64,000 bases of DNA, from positions 3,274,772 through 3,338,771 of the forward strand of contig CP007444.1 in the NCBI GenBank assembly GCA_000632805.1, read 5' to 3'. Position numbers and translations under genes: made by a program. Shown in pieces: positions 56,710-64,000 of this stretch (its first letter is position 1; the number at the start of each line of letters is the position of its first letter). The notes beneath the pieces are model-generated. The model searched no databases. It was given only the letters and a program-made list of their open reading frames with translations, and was not told the DNA's origin. The stretch comes from Dyella jiangningensis (GTDB taxonomy: Bacteria; Pseudomonadota; Gammaproteobacteria; Xanthomonadales; Rhodanobacteraceae).

Positions 56710-57735
56710 ATGAACGCCACGACCACCGCTGCCACCGCCACGCCTTCGCTTTCGCAGCGGCTGCCAGGCCTCCTGCTGTCGGTGGCCATCGCCTTGGTGG
56801 CGCTGGGCCTCGGACGCGAGCTGCCGCTGATCGGCGGGCCGGTATTCGGCATCGTGCTCGGCATCCTGGTACGCAACATCGTGGCGCCCGGCGGCAGCTT
56901 CACGCCCGGCATCCAGTTCGCGGGCAAGCAGGTGCTGCAGTGGTCGATCATCGCGCTGGGCTTTGGCCTGAGCCTCAATCAGGTGGCGAAGACCGGACTG
57001 GAATCGCTGTCGGTCACGCTGGTGACGATGACGGTCGCCTTCCTCGCGGCCTGGCTGCTGGGACGCGCGCTTGGCGTGCACGACAAGCTCAAGATCCTCA
57101 TCGGCGTGGGCACCGCGATCTGCGGCGGTTCGGCCATCGCGGCCGTCACGCCCATCATCAAGCCGGACGAACACGACACTGCGTTCGCCATCTCCACCAT
57201 CTTCCTGTTCAACCTGGTGGCGGTCCTGCTGTTCCCGCTGCTGGGCCACCTGCTGCATCTCTCCGACCTTGGCTTCGGGCTGTGGGCAGGCACGGCGATC
57301 AACGACACGTCGTCGGTGGTGGCGGCGGGCTACAGCTTCAGCAAAGAGGCGGGCGATTACGCCACCATCGTCAAGCTCACCCGCGCCACGCTGATCATCC
57401 CGATCTGCCTGGTGCTCGCCTTCGCCACCGCGTGGAAGCAGAAGAAGCAGGGTGCCACCGATTTCAGCCTGCGCCGCATCTTCCCGTGGTTCATCCTGTG
57501 GTTCCTGGTGGCGTCGGCGCTGCGCACGGCGGGCGTGGTGCCGGTGGCGATCCAGCCGGCGCTGCACATGGCGGCCGAGTTCCTGATCATCGTGGCCCTC
57601 ACCGCCATCGGCCTCTCCGCCAACCTGCGCAAGATGGCCTCGACCGGTGCACGCCCGATCCTGCTCGGCCTCGGCGTGTGGGCCGCGGTGTCGGTGAGCA
57701 GCCTGTTGGTGCAGTTGGTGATCGGGCAGCTCTGA
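56710..57735 (+). CDS. YeiH/YadS-type putative sulfate exporter family transporter
   Basis: A 341-residue membrane protein with about ten helices, of the UPF0324/YeiH family. Family blocks: FTPGIQFAGKQVLQWSIIAL, GFGLSLNQV, GVGTAICGGSAIAAVTPIIK and GLWAGTAINDTSSVVAAGYS. The start ATG at 56710 has AGGAGA 5 nt upstream. Members are regulated by a divergent LysR (YeiE-like), as here. The transported substrate is not proven; sulfate or sulfonate-related anions are suggested for some. Confidence 0.9.
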   Translation: MNATTTAATATPSLSQRLPGLLLSVAIALVALGLGRELPLIGGPVFGIVLGILVRNIVAPGGSFTPGIQFAGKQVLQWSIIALGFGLSLNQVAKTGLESLSVTLVTMTVAFLAAWLLGRALGVHDKLKILIGVGTAICGGSAIAAVTPIIKPDEHDTAFAISTIFLFNLVAVLLFPLLGHLLHLSDLGFGLWAGTAINDTSSVVAAGYSFSKEAGDYATIVKLTRATLIIPICLVLAFATAWKQKKQGATDFSLRRIFPWFILWFLVASALRTAGVVPVAIQPALHMAAEFLIIVALTAIGLSANLRKMASTGARPILLGLGVWAAVSVSSLLVQLVIGQL

Positions 57736-57809
57736 GGATTGCCCCGCGTCGTGCCCACGCGGCAGACTCGGGCTTCCGCCTTTCGATGGCATCTGCACAG
57801 GGATGTGGC

Positions 57810-58646
57810 ATGCGGACCTCATGGCGCAAGGCATGCATCGCTTTGCTCACTCTGCTGTTGGCCTCGACGGCGATGGCATCCGTCAAGGACGCCAAGGAAC
57901 AACGCGTACTGTTCGTCGGCAACAGCCTGACCTACGTGAACAGCTTGCCGGTGATCTTCGAACTCACCGCGCAGGCCCAGGACGGATCACCACGTTACCG
58001 TGCCGACATGTACGTGCGCGGTGGCGCCAGGCTTTCGGAGCTGGCGCAGGAGCCCAGGCTCAACGAGCTGCTCGATTCGGGCGTCTACCGGATCGTGGTG
58101 CTGCAGGAGCGTGGCGGTGACGTGCTGTGCCTGCGCGAAACCAGCGGAGCGGTGGGTGACGCACATGAAACATGCGATCACATGACCGCCGCACACCTGA
58201 AGTTGGCCCGTCAGGCACGCGAGCACGGCGCGCAGGTGTTCTATATGGGCACTTACCAGTCTGTCTCCAGGTTCTCGCAGATGCTGGTGAGTGCCGAGGC
58301 GGAACTCGGCCACGAGATGGGCGCGCCTGCGTTGGAGATCAGCGAGACGATGCGAAATCTGCAGCAGAAACACGCGAATTTTCCCTGGCTGTATGCCGAC
58401 AACAGCCATCCCGGCATCGCCACGACCGCGTTGATGGCGCTACGCGTGTACCAGGCCCTCCAGCCAAGCGAACCGCTCAAGCCTTACGCGTTGTGCACCG
58501 GCATCGAGCTGTATACGAATCATCTGGGTGACCGCACCTTTGTGACCCACGACGACCTCACGGCCAACGTCGGCCCCATGCACTGCCTGTTGAGTGAAGC
58601 GCAGACCGGCGCGATCATCGACGCGATGTCCACGCCCGCCGACTGA
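57810..58646 (+). CDS. SGNH/GDSL-like exported hydrolase
   Basis: A 278-residue exported protein. A signal peptide ends near LLASTAMA. The block I motif is VLFVGNSLTYVNSLPVIF (G-N-S with the nucleophile Ser), and the C-terminal D-x-x-H pair is LYADNSHPGIATTALMALRV. Block II and III are less clear, so substrate is unknown; esterase or similar. An ATG 24 nt upstream is less likely because it lengthens the signal's N-region. It follows the transporter gene by 74 nt, but a shared role is not evident. Confidence 0.75.
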   Translation: MRTSWRKACIALLTLLLASTAMASVKDAKEQRVLFVGNSLTYVNSLPVIFELTAQAQDGSPRYRADMYVRGGARLSELAQEPRLNELLDSGVYRIVVLQERGGDVLCLRETSGAVGDAHETCDHMTAAHLKLARQAREHGAQVFYMGTYQSVSRFSQMLVSAEAELGHEMGAPALEISETMRNLQQKHANFPWLYADNSHPGIATTALMALRVYQALQPSEPLKPYALCTGIELYTNHLGDRTFVTHDDLTANVGPMHCLLSEAQTGAIIDAMSTPAD

Positions 58647-58669
58647 TCCCACTCCATGGAATTGCGCGC

Positions 58670-59089
58670 ATGCTGATCGAAGGTCGATGCCACTGCGGCA
58701 ACATCGGTTTTTCACTGCGCTGGGAGCCCGACCCCGTCGAAATCCCGGCGCGCGCCTGCGACTGCTCGTTCTGCACGAAGCATGGCGGCGTATGGACGTC
58801 CTGCCCGGACGGCCATTTGCGGATTTCAGTGCAGAATTCCGCGCAGGTATCGCGCTATGCCTTCGGCACGGGCACGGCGGAATTTCATGTGTGCGCGCGT
58901 TGCGGGGTGGTCCCGCTGGTCACCAGTGCCATCGATGGCCACGTCTATGCCGTGGTCAATGTCCATGCATTCGAAGGTGTCGAACCTTCGCGGTTGAAGC
59001 ACAGCGCGGCGAGCTTCGGCGAAGAAGATGCGGACGCGCGCCTGGCGCGCCGGCAGCGCTACTGGATCAGGCACGTGGAATTCGTCTGA
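58670..59089 (+). CDS. GFA-family (glutathione-dependent formaldehyde-activating-like) protein
   Basis: A 139-residue zinc protein. The Cys motifs are CHCGNIGFSL, CDCSFCTKHGG and CARCGVVPLV, as in the GFA fold. The family's biochemical role is often unknown despite its name. Start ATG at 58670, 23 nt after the previous stop, so possibly co-transcribed with the hydrolase gene. Confidence 0.88.
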   Translation: MLIEGRCHCGNIGFSLRWEPDPVEIPARACDCSFCTKHGGVWTSCPDGHLRISVQNSAQVSRYAFGTGTAEFHVCARCGVVPLVTSAIDGHVYAVVNVHAFEGVEPSRLKHSAASFGEEDADARLARRQRYWIRHVEFV

Positions 59090-59132
59090 GCACGTAGCGG
59101 CGCATGCGCCACGCGGCGCACGAAGCCGTTCT

Positions 59133-59549
59133 TCACTTGCGCGCGAACTGCTGCAGGATCGCCATCGCCGGCGCAAGTTGACTGGCGGTTTCCGGTCCGA
59201 GCTCATGCCGACCGACGATGTATTCCGGCGTGTTGCACGCAATCCACGCGTCGCCGTGCTCGTCTTCCCACACCAGGGCCTTCAGCGGCAGATCGAGGCC
59301 GATGGTCGGTTCCATCTTCATCAACGGCGTGCCTGATTTGGGGTTACCGAAGATCAACATCTTCTCGGGGCGCATGCTCAGCCCTTCCCGCTCCGCGTCG
59401 CCGCTGAAATCGATGCGCGCGAATATGGTGAGGCCACGCGAGGTGATGGCCTCTTCGAGTCCGTCGAAGGTCGTTGCGAAGTCGAACGATGAGCGGAAGC
59501 GAATGACGCCGAAGTGCGGAGCACCAAGGCTGGAGACATCCTGAGGCAT
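59133..59549 (-). CDS. DUF302 protein
   Basis: A 138-residue cytosolic protein of the DUF302 family: DFATTFDGLEEAITSRGLTI, ARIDFSGDAEREGLSM, LIFGNPKSGTPLMKMEPTIG, LDLPLKALVWEDEHGDAWI. DUF302 has a small alpha/beta fold of unknown role. Its only neighbours are the GFA gene (convergent) and the SDR gene (same strand). Confidence 0.87.
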   Translation of the reverse strand: MPQDVSSLGAPHFGVIRFRSSFDFATTFDGLEEAITSRGLTIFARIDFSGDAEREGLSMRPEKMLIFGNPKSGTPLMKMEPTIGLDLPLKALVWEDEHGDAWIACNTPEYIVGRHELGPETASQLAPAMAILQQFARK

Positions 59550-59663
59550 GGCCCACCTGGTTCATGAGGAATCGAACCCGATGCTCCGGCCTGCTCCGTC
59601 AAGGCGATGCATGCGTCGGTGCGCCTCCGTGAACGGAAGCGCACCGACGCGAGGGAGCTTGCC

Positions 59664-60410
59664 TTAGCGCACGCCGCCGCCGGCGAACAGGCGCTCGCCG
59701 GTCAGCCAGTACGAGTCGTCCGACGCCAGGAAGGTGACGATCGAAGCGATGTCGTTCGGCTGGCCGATGCGGCCGAGCGGGGTCTGCGCCACGGCGTGGG
59801 TGTGGAAGTCCGAGCCGATGAAGCCGGCCGAATGGGTGCCTTCGGTTTCCACCATGCCAGGGTTCACCGCATTGACGCGGATCTTGCGCGGGCCCAGTTC
59901 GCGCGACAGCACGCCGGTAATCGCATCCACCGCACCCTTGGTACCGGTGTAGACCGCGCTGGTCTCCGGCACGATGCGGGTCACGAGCGAGCCGATGTTG
60001 ATGATGCTGCCGCCCTCGCCGAGATGCTTCACGGCCGCCTGGGTGGTCAGCAGCAGGCCGAGTACGTTGACGTTGAACTGCTTGTGGAAGTGTTCCTCGG
60101 TGATCTGCTCGATGGCGCCGAACTCGTACACACCGGAGTTGTTGACGAGGATGTCGAGGCGGCCGAAGTGCTTGACCGCGGCATCCACGATGTCCTGGGC
60201 GTCGGCAGCCTTGGAGACGTCGCCGCCGACGGCCACGGCCTTGCCGCCGGCCTTTTCGATCTCGCTGACGACGGCGTCGGCGCCGGCCTTGCTGGAGGCG
60301 TAGTTCACGACGACGGAAGCACCTTCGGCGGCCAGCGACTTCGCGATGGCGGCACCGATACCCTTGGATGCGCCGGTGACGACGGCGACTTTGCCTTTGA
60401 GCTTGCTCAT
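59664..60410 (-). CDS. Short-chain dehydrogenase/reductase
   Basis: A 248-residue SDR. Cofactor motif TGASKGIGAAIAKSLAAEGA, NNSGVYEFG in place of NNAG, the catalytic Ser in INIGSLVTRI, and the Tyr-x-x-x-Lys in SAVYTGTKGAVDAI. The C-terminal PGMVETEGTHSAGFIGSDF and SYWLTGERLFAGGGVR match classical FabG-like members acting on small alcohols or ketones. Substrate unknown. It is divergent from the ArsR-type regulator, which probably controls it. Confidence 0.92.
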   Translation of the reverse strand: MSKLKGKVAVVTGASKGIGAAIAKSLAAEGASVVVNYASSKAGADAVVSEIEKAGGKAVAVGGDVSKAADAQDIVDAAVKHFGRLDILVNNSGVYEFGAIEQITEEHFHKQFNVNVLGLLLTTQAAVKHLGEGGSIINIGSLVTRIVPETSAVYTGTKGAVDAITGVLSRELGPRKIRVNAVNPGMVETEGTHSAGFIGSDFHTHAVAQTPLGRIGQPNDIASIVTFLASDDSYWLTGERLFAGGGVR

Positions 60411-60463
60411 GACGGGTCCTGATGGGGGTGGGAGTGGATTACTGGGAGTTCTTAGATCCCATG

Positions 60464-60488
60464 GTTCGCAACATACGAACTTATGAAC
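60464..60488. promoter_or_regulatory. Putative ArsR-type operator
   Basis: GTTCG-CAACATA-CGAAC is a perfect 5-bp inverted repeat, followed by TTATGAAC, an imperfect third half-site. It lies in the 107-nt gap between the divergent SDR and ArsR-type genes. Confidence 0.6.
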
Positions 60489-60517
60489 TAGTTTTCAAGA
60501 GCTGGTAAAATGCGGCC

Positions 60518-60901
60518 ATGCGTCCGTTGACCCACCCTTCGATCGACGACATCACCGTGGAGGGCATTCTCCATGCGCTGTCCGATCCCATACGCGTCCG
60601 TATCTATGCGCAGCTGGCCTGCGCGGAGGGCGCCAACAGCAGCTGCTCGGCCTTCCTGCAGGTCGAGAACCGTTGCATCCCCAAGTCCACGCTATCCCAG
60701 CACTTCCGCGCCCTGCGCGAGGCCGGCCTGATCCGCAGCGAGCGCCGCGGCGTGGAGATGCTCAATACGACCCGCTGCGACGAGATCCAGCAGCGCTTTC
60801 CCGGCCTGTTGCCGGCGATCATGCATGCGCATGCCATCCAATCGGGCAAGCCGCTGCCGCCGGGCCCGGACAGCGTGGCCGAAGACAAAACCTCCGATTG
60901 A
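60518..60901 (+). CDS. ArsR-family transcriptional regulator
   Basis: A 127-residue winged-helix regulator. DNA-binding region: ILHALSDPIRVRIYAQLACA, then IPKSTLSQHFRALREAGLIR and the wing SERRGVEMLNTTRCDEIQQR. Two Cys are present (SCSAFLQVENRC), but not the CxC metal site of ArsR/SmtB, so the ligand may be organic. It is divergent from the SDR gene. Confidence 0.9.
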   Translation: MRPLTHPSIDDITVEGILHALSDPIRVRIYAQLACAEGANSSCSAFLQVENRCIPKSTLSQHFRALREAGLIRSERRGVEMLNTTRCDEIQQRFPGLLPAIMHAHAIQSGKPLPPGPDSVAEDKTSD

Positions 60902-60914
60902 GGACGCTGGCGCT

Positions 60915-62063
60915 TCAGGCCGTCCAGATATCGCGGTAGACGCGACTGAAATTGAGGCCGAGCACCTTCTCGATGGTGCGCGAGCCGTAGCCCTGCTTCT
61001 GCATGGCATCCGCCACGCGTTCGAGACGCCGCGGCGTGTTGAGGTCCGGAATGTAGAGGGGCCGGTTTTCGCCTGGCGCGGCAATGCCCTTCTTCCGGCG
61101 TTCCTCCAGGTACTTCATCAGGTAGGCGATGTCTTCGTCGGTGAGCGCGGCGATCGACAGGTCCGTGCCGATACCGACGTGGTCTTCGCCGCACACATCC
61201 AGCGCGTGCGTCAGGTGTCGCATGAAATCCGCAAGCATCGGCTGGCGCGTGTCCTCGGTGAGGAAGGGCAGCATGTAGATGCCCATCACGCCGCCCCTAT
61301 CCGCCATGGCTTTCATCTCGCGGTCGGTCTTGTTGCGGGGGTGCTCGAACACGGCACGGCAGCCTGCGTGGGTGATCACCACGGGTTTGGTCGATGCGGC
61401 GATACCGTCCTTCGTGGTCGCTACGTTGGCGTGGCTCAGGTCCAGCGCCACGCCGATCGAGTTCATCCGAGCGATCGCCTCGCGGCCCAGCGACGTGACG
61501 CCATCGGTATCGCCATCCAGGCAACCGCAGCCGAACGGCGACTTGCGGTTGTACGACAACTGCATGACCAGCACGTCGAGGTTGCGGAAGGTCTCGATGC
61601 GATCAGGCTTGTCGCCCAGCATGCTGGACGCTTAAAACGAGAGGATCAGCGCCAGCTTGTGCTCGCGCTTGGCGCGTTCGAGATCGTCATGGCGGGCGAC
61701 CCGGAGAAAATGATCGGGAAAATGTCCGACCAGCTTCTGCACCGCGGCAATCTCGCCAACGGTTTCCTCGAAGCTGCCCTCGAAACCGCCCATGGTGGTC
61801 TTCATGGCGGTGACGCCGCTTTCGCGGACGACCTTCAGCGCTTCGGCGGTGTCGTCGCTGCAGCAGATGCCGCCGATGCCCGGCGAGCTGTTGCCGTCGA
61901 ACACGAAGGCGTCGTCGTAGAGGTTGCGAGAGGGCCTGGCCCCGGCCGCACCGTCATCACTGCTCGTGGAAGCCGCGAAAGTCGCTGTTGGTGCCAGTAT
62001 GCCGGCGAGAAATGCGCGGCTTGAAAGCGAAAGGAATGCCCTGCGGTCCCCTGCACGACTCAT
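60915..62063 (-). pseudogene. M19-type dipeptidase gene with an in-frame stop codon
   Basis: The two halves lie in the same frame, broken by a TAA at 61634-61632. The upstream half (143 aa) has an RR-type export signal (GDRRAFLSLSSRAFLAGILA) and ends LALILSF; the downstream half begins with ASSMLGDKPDRIETFRNLDV. Together they give an M19-family membrane dipeptidase of about 380 residues, with VALDLSHANVATTKDGI, ITHAGCRAVFEHPRNKTD and HVGIGTDLS. A single C-to-T change of a CAA codon would explain the stop. The usual N-terminal HxD metal motif reads FDGNSSP, so this subgroup may lack normal dipeptidase activity anyway. An internal ATG at 61622 allows a shorter product. Confidence 0.82.
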
Positions 62064-62233
62064 CCGGCGTCTCCCTCAGGTCACGGCGCGAAGTGAATCG
62101 TGGCCATCCGTGGCCGGCGGTCCCATCCGTGTTTCCCCTGGGACCCGGCAACCATAGCGGGACAGACGCCGGAGCGGCATCTCATACAAGTGGTAGGAAA
62201 ATTGTCGTAGGAAAATTCCTACAAACCGCAGCG
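62064..62233. other. Intergenic region
   Basis: 170 nt between the dipeptidase start and the tsaB stop. It has a small inverted repeat, AGGAAAATTGTCGTAGGAAAAT, at about 62196-62217 (a direct repeat of GTAGGAAAAT). No gene. Confidence 0.5.
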
Positions 62234-62923
62234 TCAGGCTTTGCCCTGCTCCACCAAGGTGAGCGCCACCTTGTCGCGTAGGTACACCGGCAACGCATGT
62301 TCGGGCGCCGTTGCGCGGCCTTCCGCGAACTCCCGTGCGGCCAATTCGGCGACGTGACGCGCCTGCGGATAGCGCGCGCCTTCGGCGGAGCGCAGTTCGC
62401 CAGTGAGATGACGACGCAACTCGTCGGCGTAGGCGGTCCACCCGGTACCGACCACATGCCACCGTGCCTGCTCGGGCAACGACAGCGATTGCGGCAGGCA
62501 CACGCGTTCCTCGTCGAGCGGGATCAGGCCGCCGTTGTCGTCGCGACGAAAACTGGCCGCGTAGATCTCGCCCATGCGTGCATCGATCACCGCGAGGATC
62601 GCCGATTCGTCTTCCGGCGCTTCCAGTGCGAGTGCAGCCAGCGACGACACGGTGACCACCGGGACATCCAGCGCCAACGCCATGCCCTGCGCCAGCGAGA
62701 TGCCGAGGCGTACGCCGGTGAATGCGCCGGGTCCGCGGCCCACGGCAATCGCATCGAGTGCGTGGCGCCCCAGGCCGGCTTCGGCCAGCAGGTTGTCCGC
62801 CATCGGCAACACCAGCTCGGCGTGACGGCGAGGCGCGATTTCGCTGCGCGCGATGACTTCGTCGCCATGGATCAGGGCGACGGAGCAGGCTTCGGTGGAG
62901 GTTTCGATGGCGAGCAGATTCAT
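62234..62923 (-). CDS. tsaB: tRNA threonylcarbamoyladenosine biosynthesis protein TsaB
   Basis: TsaB (229 aa) is the partner of TsaD in t6A37 tRNA modification. It has an ASKHA fold: MNLLAIETSTEACSVALIHG, RHAELVLPMADNLLAEAGLG, AVGRGPGAFTGVRLGISLAQ and the interface helix, then VIDARMGEIYAASFRRD. All conserved. The ATG at 62923 is the usual start. It faces away from a small gene to its right. Confidence 0.96.
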   Translation of the reverse strand: MNLLAIETSTEACSVALIHGDEVIARSEIAPRRHAELVLPMADNLLAEAGLGRHALDAIAVGRGPGAFTGVRLGISLAQGMALALDVPVVTVSSLAALALEAPEDESAILAVIDARMGEIYAASFRRDDNGGLIPLDEERVCLPQSLSLPEQARWHVVGTGWTAYADELRRHLTGELRSAEGARYPQARHVAELAAREFAEGRATAPEHALPVYLRDKVALTLVEQGKA

Positions 62924-63132
62924 GAGGACTCCATGGTAATGGCAAGCGCCGCCCTGGACACGCCTGACAGGTTCACCGCCCCTGTCGCCATCGATCGGGC
63001 CTGCAGGCGGCAACTGCGGGCCCGACGGGGGCAAAAGCAGGGCAACGATCCATTACCTGCCAGGTAATCGCTTGTGCGCATGGGTGACCGCAAGCTGGGC
63101 TCACCCCAACGAACACGAAGAGGAGAACGACC

Positions 63133-63504
63133 ATGACCACCCACGCCTATGCCCTCGCTGAACGCTATATCGCCAGCTGGAACGAGACCGACGCACTGCG
63201 CCGCCGGAACCTCATCGAAGACGTCTACAACGAGCACGCGCGTTACACCGACCCGATGGTGGACGCCAAGGGCTGGGAGGCGATCGACGCCACCGTCGCC
63301 GCGGTGCAGAACATGTTTCCGGGCCATCGCTTCGCGCTGGCCGGTGATGTCGACGCGCACCACGACACACTGCGTTTCCAGTGGCACCTGGCCGCGCCGG
63401 GGGCGGACGAACCGCTGGTGATCGGCTTCGACGTAGCCGCCATGCAGGACGGCCGTATTCGCCAGGTGTTCGGCTTCCTGGACAAGGTTCCGCAGATGGC
63501 CTGA
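63133..63504 (+). CDS. SnoaL-like (NTF2-fold) protein
   Basis: A 123-residue protein of the NTF2/SnoaL-like fold. It starts MTTHAYALAERYIASWNETD, with DVYNEHARYTDPMVDAKGWE, FPGHRFALAGDVDAHHDTLR and HLAAPGADEPLVIGFDVAAM, a pattern typical of polyketide-cyclase-like or ring-hydrolase-like proteins of unknown use. A strong Shine-Dalgarno (GAGGAGAA) precedes the ATG. Nearby the XRE-type regulator, transcribed in the same direction, could act on it. Confidence 0.85.
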   Translation: MTTHAYALAERYIASWNETDALRRRNLIEDVYNEHARYTDPMVDAKGWEAIDATVAAVQNMFPGHRFALAGDVDAHHDTLRFQWHLAAPGADEPLVIGFDVAAMQDGRIRQVFGFLDKVPQMA

Positions 63505-63602
63505 TCGCCATTGGGACGACGGTGCGACACGCCGTCGTCCCCGCCTCCGGTCGCGTTCGCATGGGAAGATCACGCGATCACCCGCCTGGATCGTCCACGC
63601 CG

Positions 63603-64000
63603 ATGAGCAACACTACCGCCCTGCCCGCCTCTTCTCCACGCCCGATCGGCGACCTACTGCGCGAGTGGCGACGGCATCGGCGCCTGAGCCAGCTCAACCT
63701 CGCCAGCGGTGCGGAGATTTCCACGCGCCACCTCAGCTTCATGGAGTCCGGCCGCGCGCAACCGAGTCGCGACATGATCGTGCGGCTCGCCGAGTACCTG
63801 GAGATTCCCTTGCGCGAGCGCAACCAATTGCTGATCGCCGCCGGCTTCGCACCCGCCTATCGCGAACGCACGCTGGCCGATCCTGCGCTCGCTTCCGTGC
63901 GCGACACCATGCGCCTGCTGCTGCAGGGCATGGAGCCCTATCCGGCCCTGGTGGTCGATCGTCACTGGCATCTGGTCGACTGCAACCAGGCCACGCAACG
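63603..64000 (+). CDS. XRE-family transcriptional regulator, MmyB-like (partial)
   Basis: The first 132 codons of a larger gene cut by the window edge. An N-terminal HTH of the XRE type is clear: IGDLLREWRRHRRLSQLNLA, SGAEISTRHLSFMESGRAQP, SRDMIVRLAEYLEIPLRERN. It then begins the MmyB-like ligand domain (PYPALVVDRHWHLVDCNQA). Such regulators usually control a nearby dehydrogenase or small-molecule gene. The ATG at 63603 is the likely start. Confidence 0.88.
   Translation, partial: MSNTTALPASSPRPIGDLLREWRRHRRLSQLNLASGAEISTRHLSFMESGRAQPSRDMIVRLAEYLEIPLRERNQLLIAAGFAPAYRERTLADPALASVRDTMRLLLQGMEPYPALVVDRHWHLVDCNQATQ

Noticed and set aside
56940-58646. Long frame overlapping the YeiH-type gene
   Set aside because: Only the part after 57810 resembles a protein (the SGNH-like hydrolase); the first part is the wrong frame of the transporter gene.

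Overview
The window is a high-GC gammaproteobacterial chromosome segment, most likely from the Xanthomonadales and probably the Rhodanobacteraceae (Dyella/Luteibacter/Rhodanobacter-like). The evidence is: the block kdsD-kdsC-lptCAB-rpoN-hpf-hprK-rapZ followed by an EIIA(Man)-HPr-Enzyme I regulatory PTS; a histone-like HU with a Lys/Ala-rich tail; mutY-yggX-tRNA-Phe; and many intergenic hairpins of the form GGAGCGCACCC(T/A)GTGCGCGAC. The genus is inferred, not shown.

Layout. 1-5.6 kb: the flagellar rod/hook operon flgBCDEFGHI on the minus strand (flgI runs off the window), with a near-perfect sigma-54 promoter before flgB. 5.6-6.7 kb: a gene-free nest of inverted repeats. 6.7-12 kb: cheV (minus), then a soluble chemoreceptor, flgA, flgM, flgN and a degenerate EAL-HDOD protein (plus). 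A second sigma-54 promoter precedes the receptor and a sigma-28 promoter precedes flgMN. 12-18.7 kb: TMEM43-like protein, metallo-beta-lactamase-fold protein, gamma-glutamyltransferase, ferredoxin, a lipoprotein, coaD and rsmD (all minus). 18.7-22.5 kb: ftsY, an AsmA-like protein, mutY, yggX and tRNA-Phe (plus). 22.5-29.2 kb: a less conserved stretch with small membrane, attachment, 2H-phosphoesterase, phasin and PepSY proteins, HU and an M28 peptidase.

29-46 kb is mostly housekeeping: recQ, an alkyltransferase-like protein, phosphate permease plus its DUF47 partner, a CorC/HlyC transporter, trmJ, suhB, hda, an AI-2E family permease, purM-purN, murA and ibaG. 45.3-55.6 kb is one long plus-strand run for Kdo/LPS precursor synthesis and transport (kdsD, kdsC, lptC, lptA, lptB), sigma-54 (rpoN), ribosome hibernation (hpf) and a regulatory phosphotransferase system (hprK, rapZ, EIIA, HPr, EI) with no sugar permease and no EIIA-Ntr gene. 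55.7-64 kb holds a LysR regulator divergent from a YeiH-type transporter, an SGNH-like hydrolase, a GFA protein, DUF302, an SDR divergent from an ArsR-type regulator, an M19 dipeptidase gene broken by an in-frame stop, tsaB, a SnoaL-like protein and a truncated XRE regulator.

Connections. RpoN, encoded at 49 kb, should drive the two sigma-54 sites in the flagellar cluster, while FlgM (anti-sigma-28) is under its own sigma-28 promoter, the usual class II/class III hierarchy. The most unusual content is the two-family hairpin repeat system, favoured at convergent gene ends and showing paired-arm covariation; the hprK-containing PTS; the nonsense-interrupted dipeptidase; and a 57-bp remnant duplication at the start of the metallo-beta-lactamase-fold gene. 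I found no CRISPR array, prophage, insertion sequence or secretion locus.
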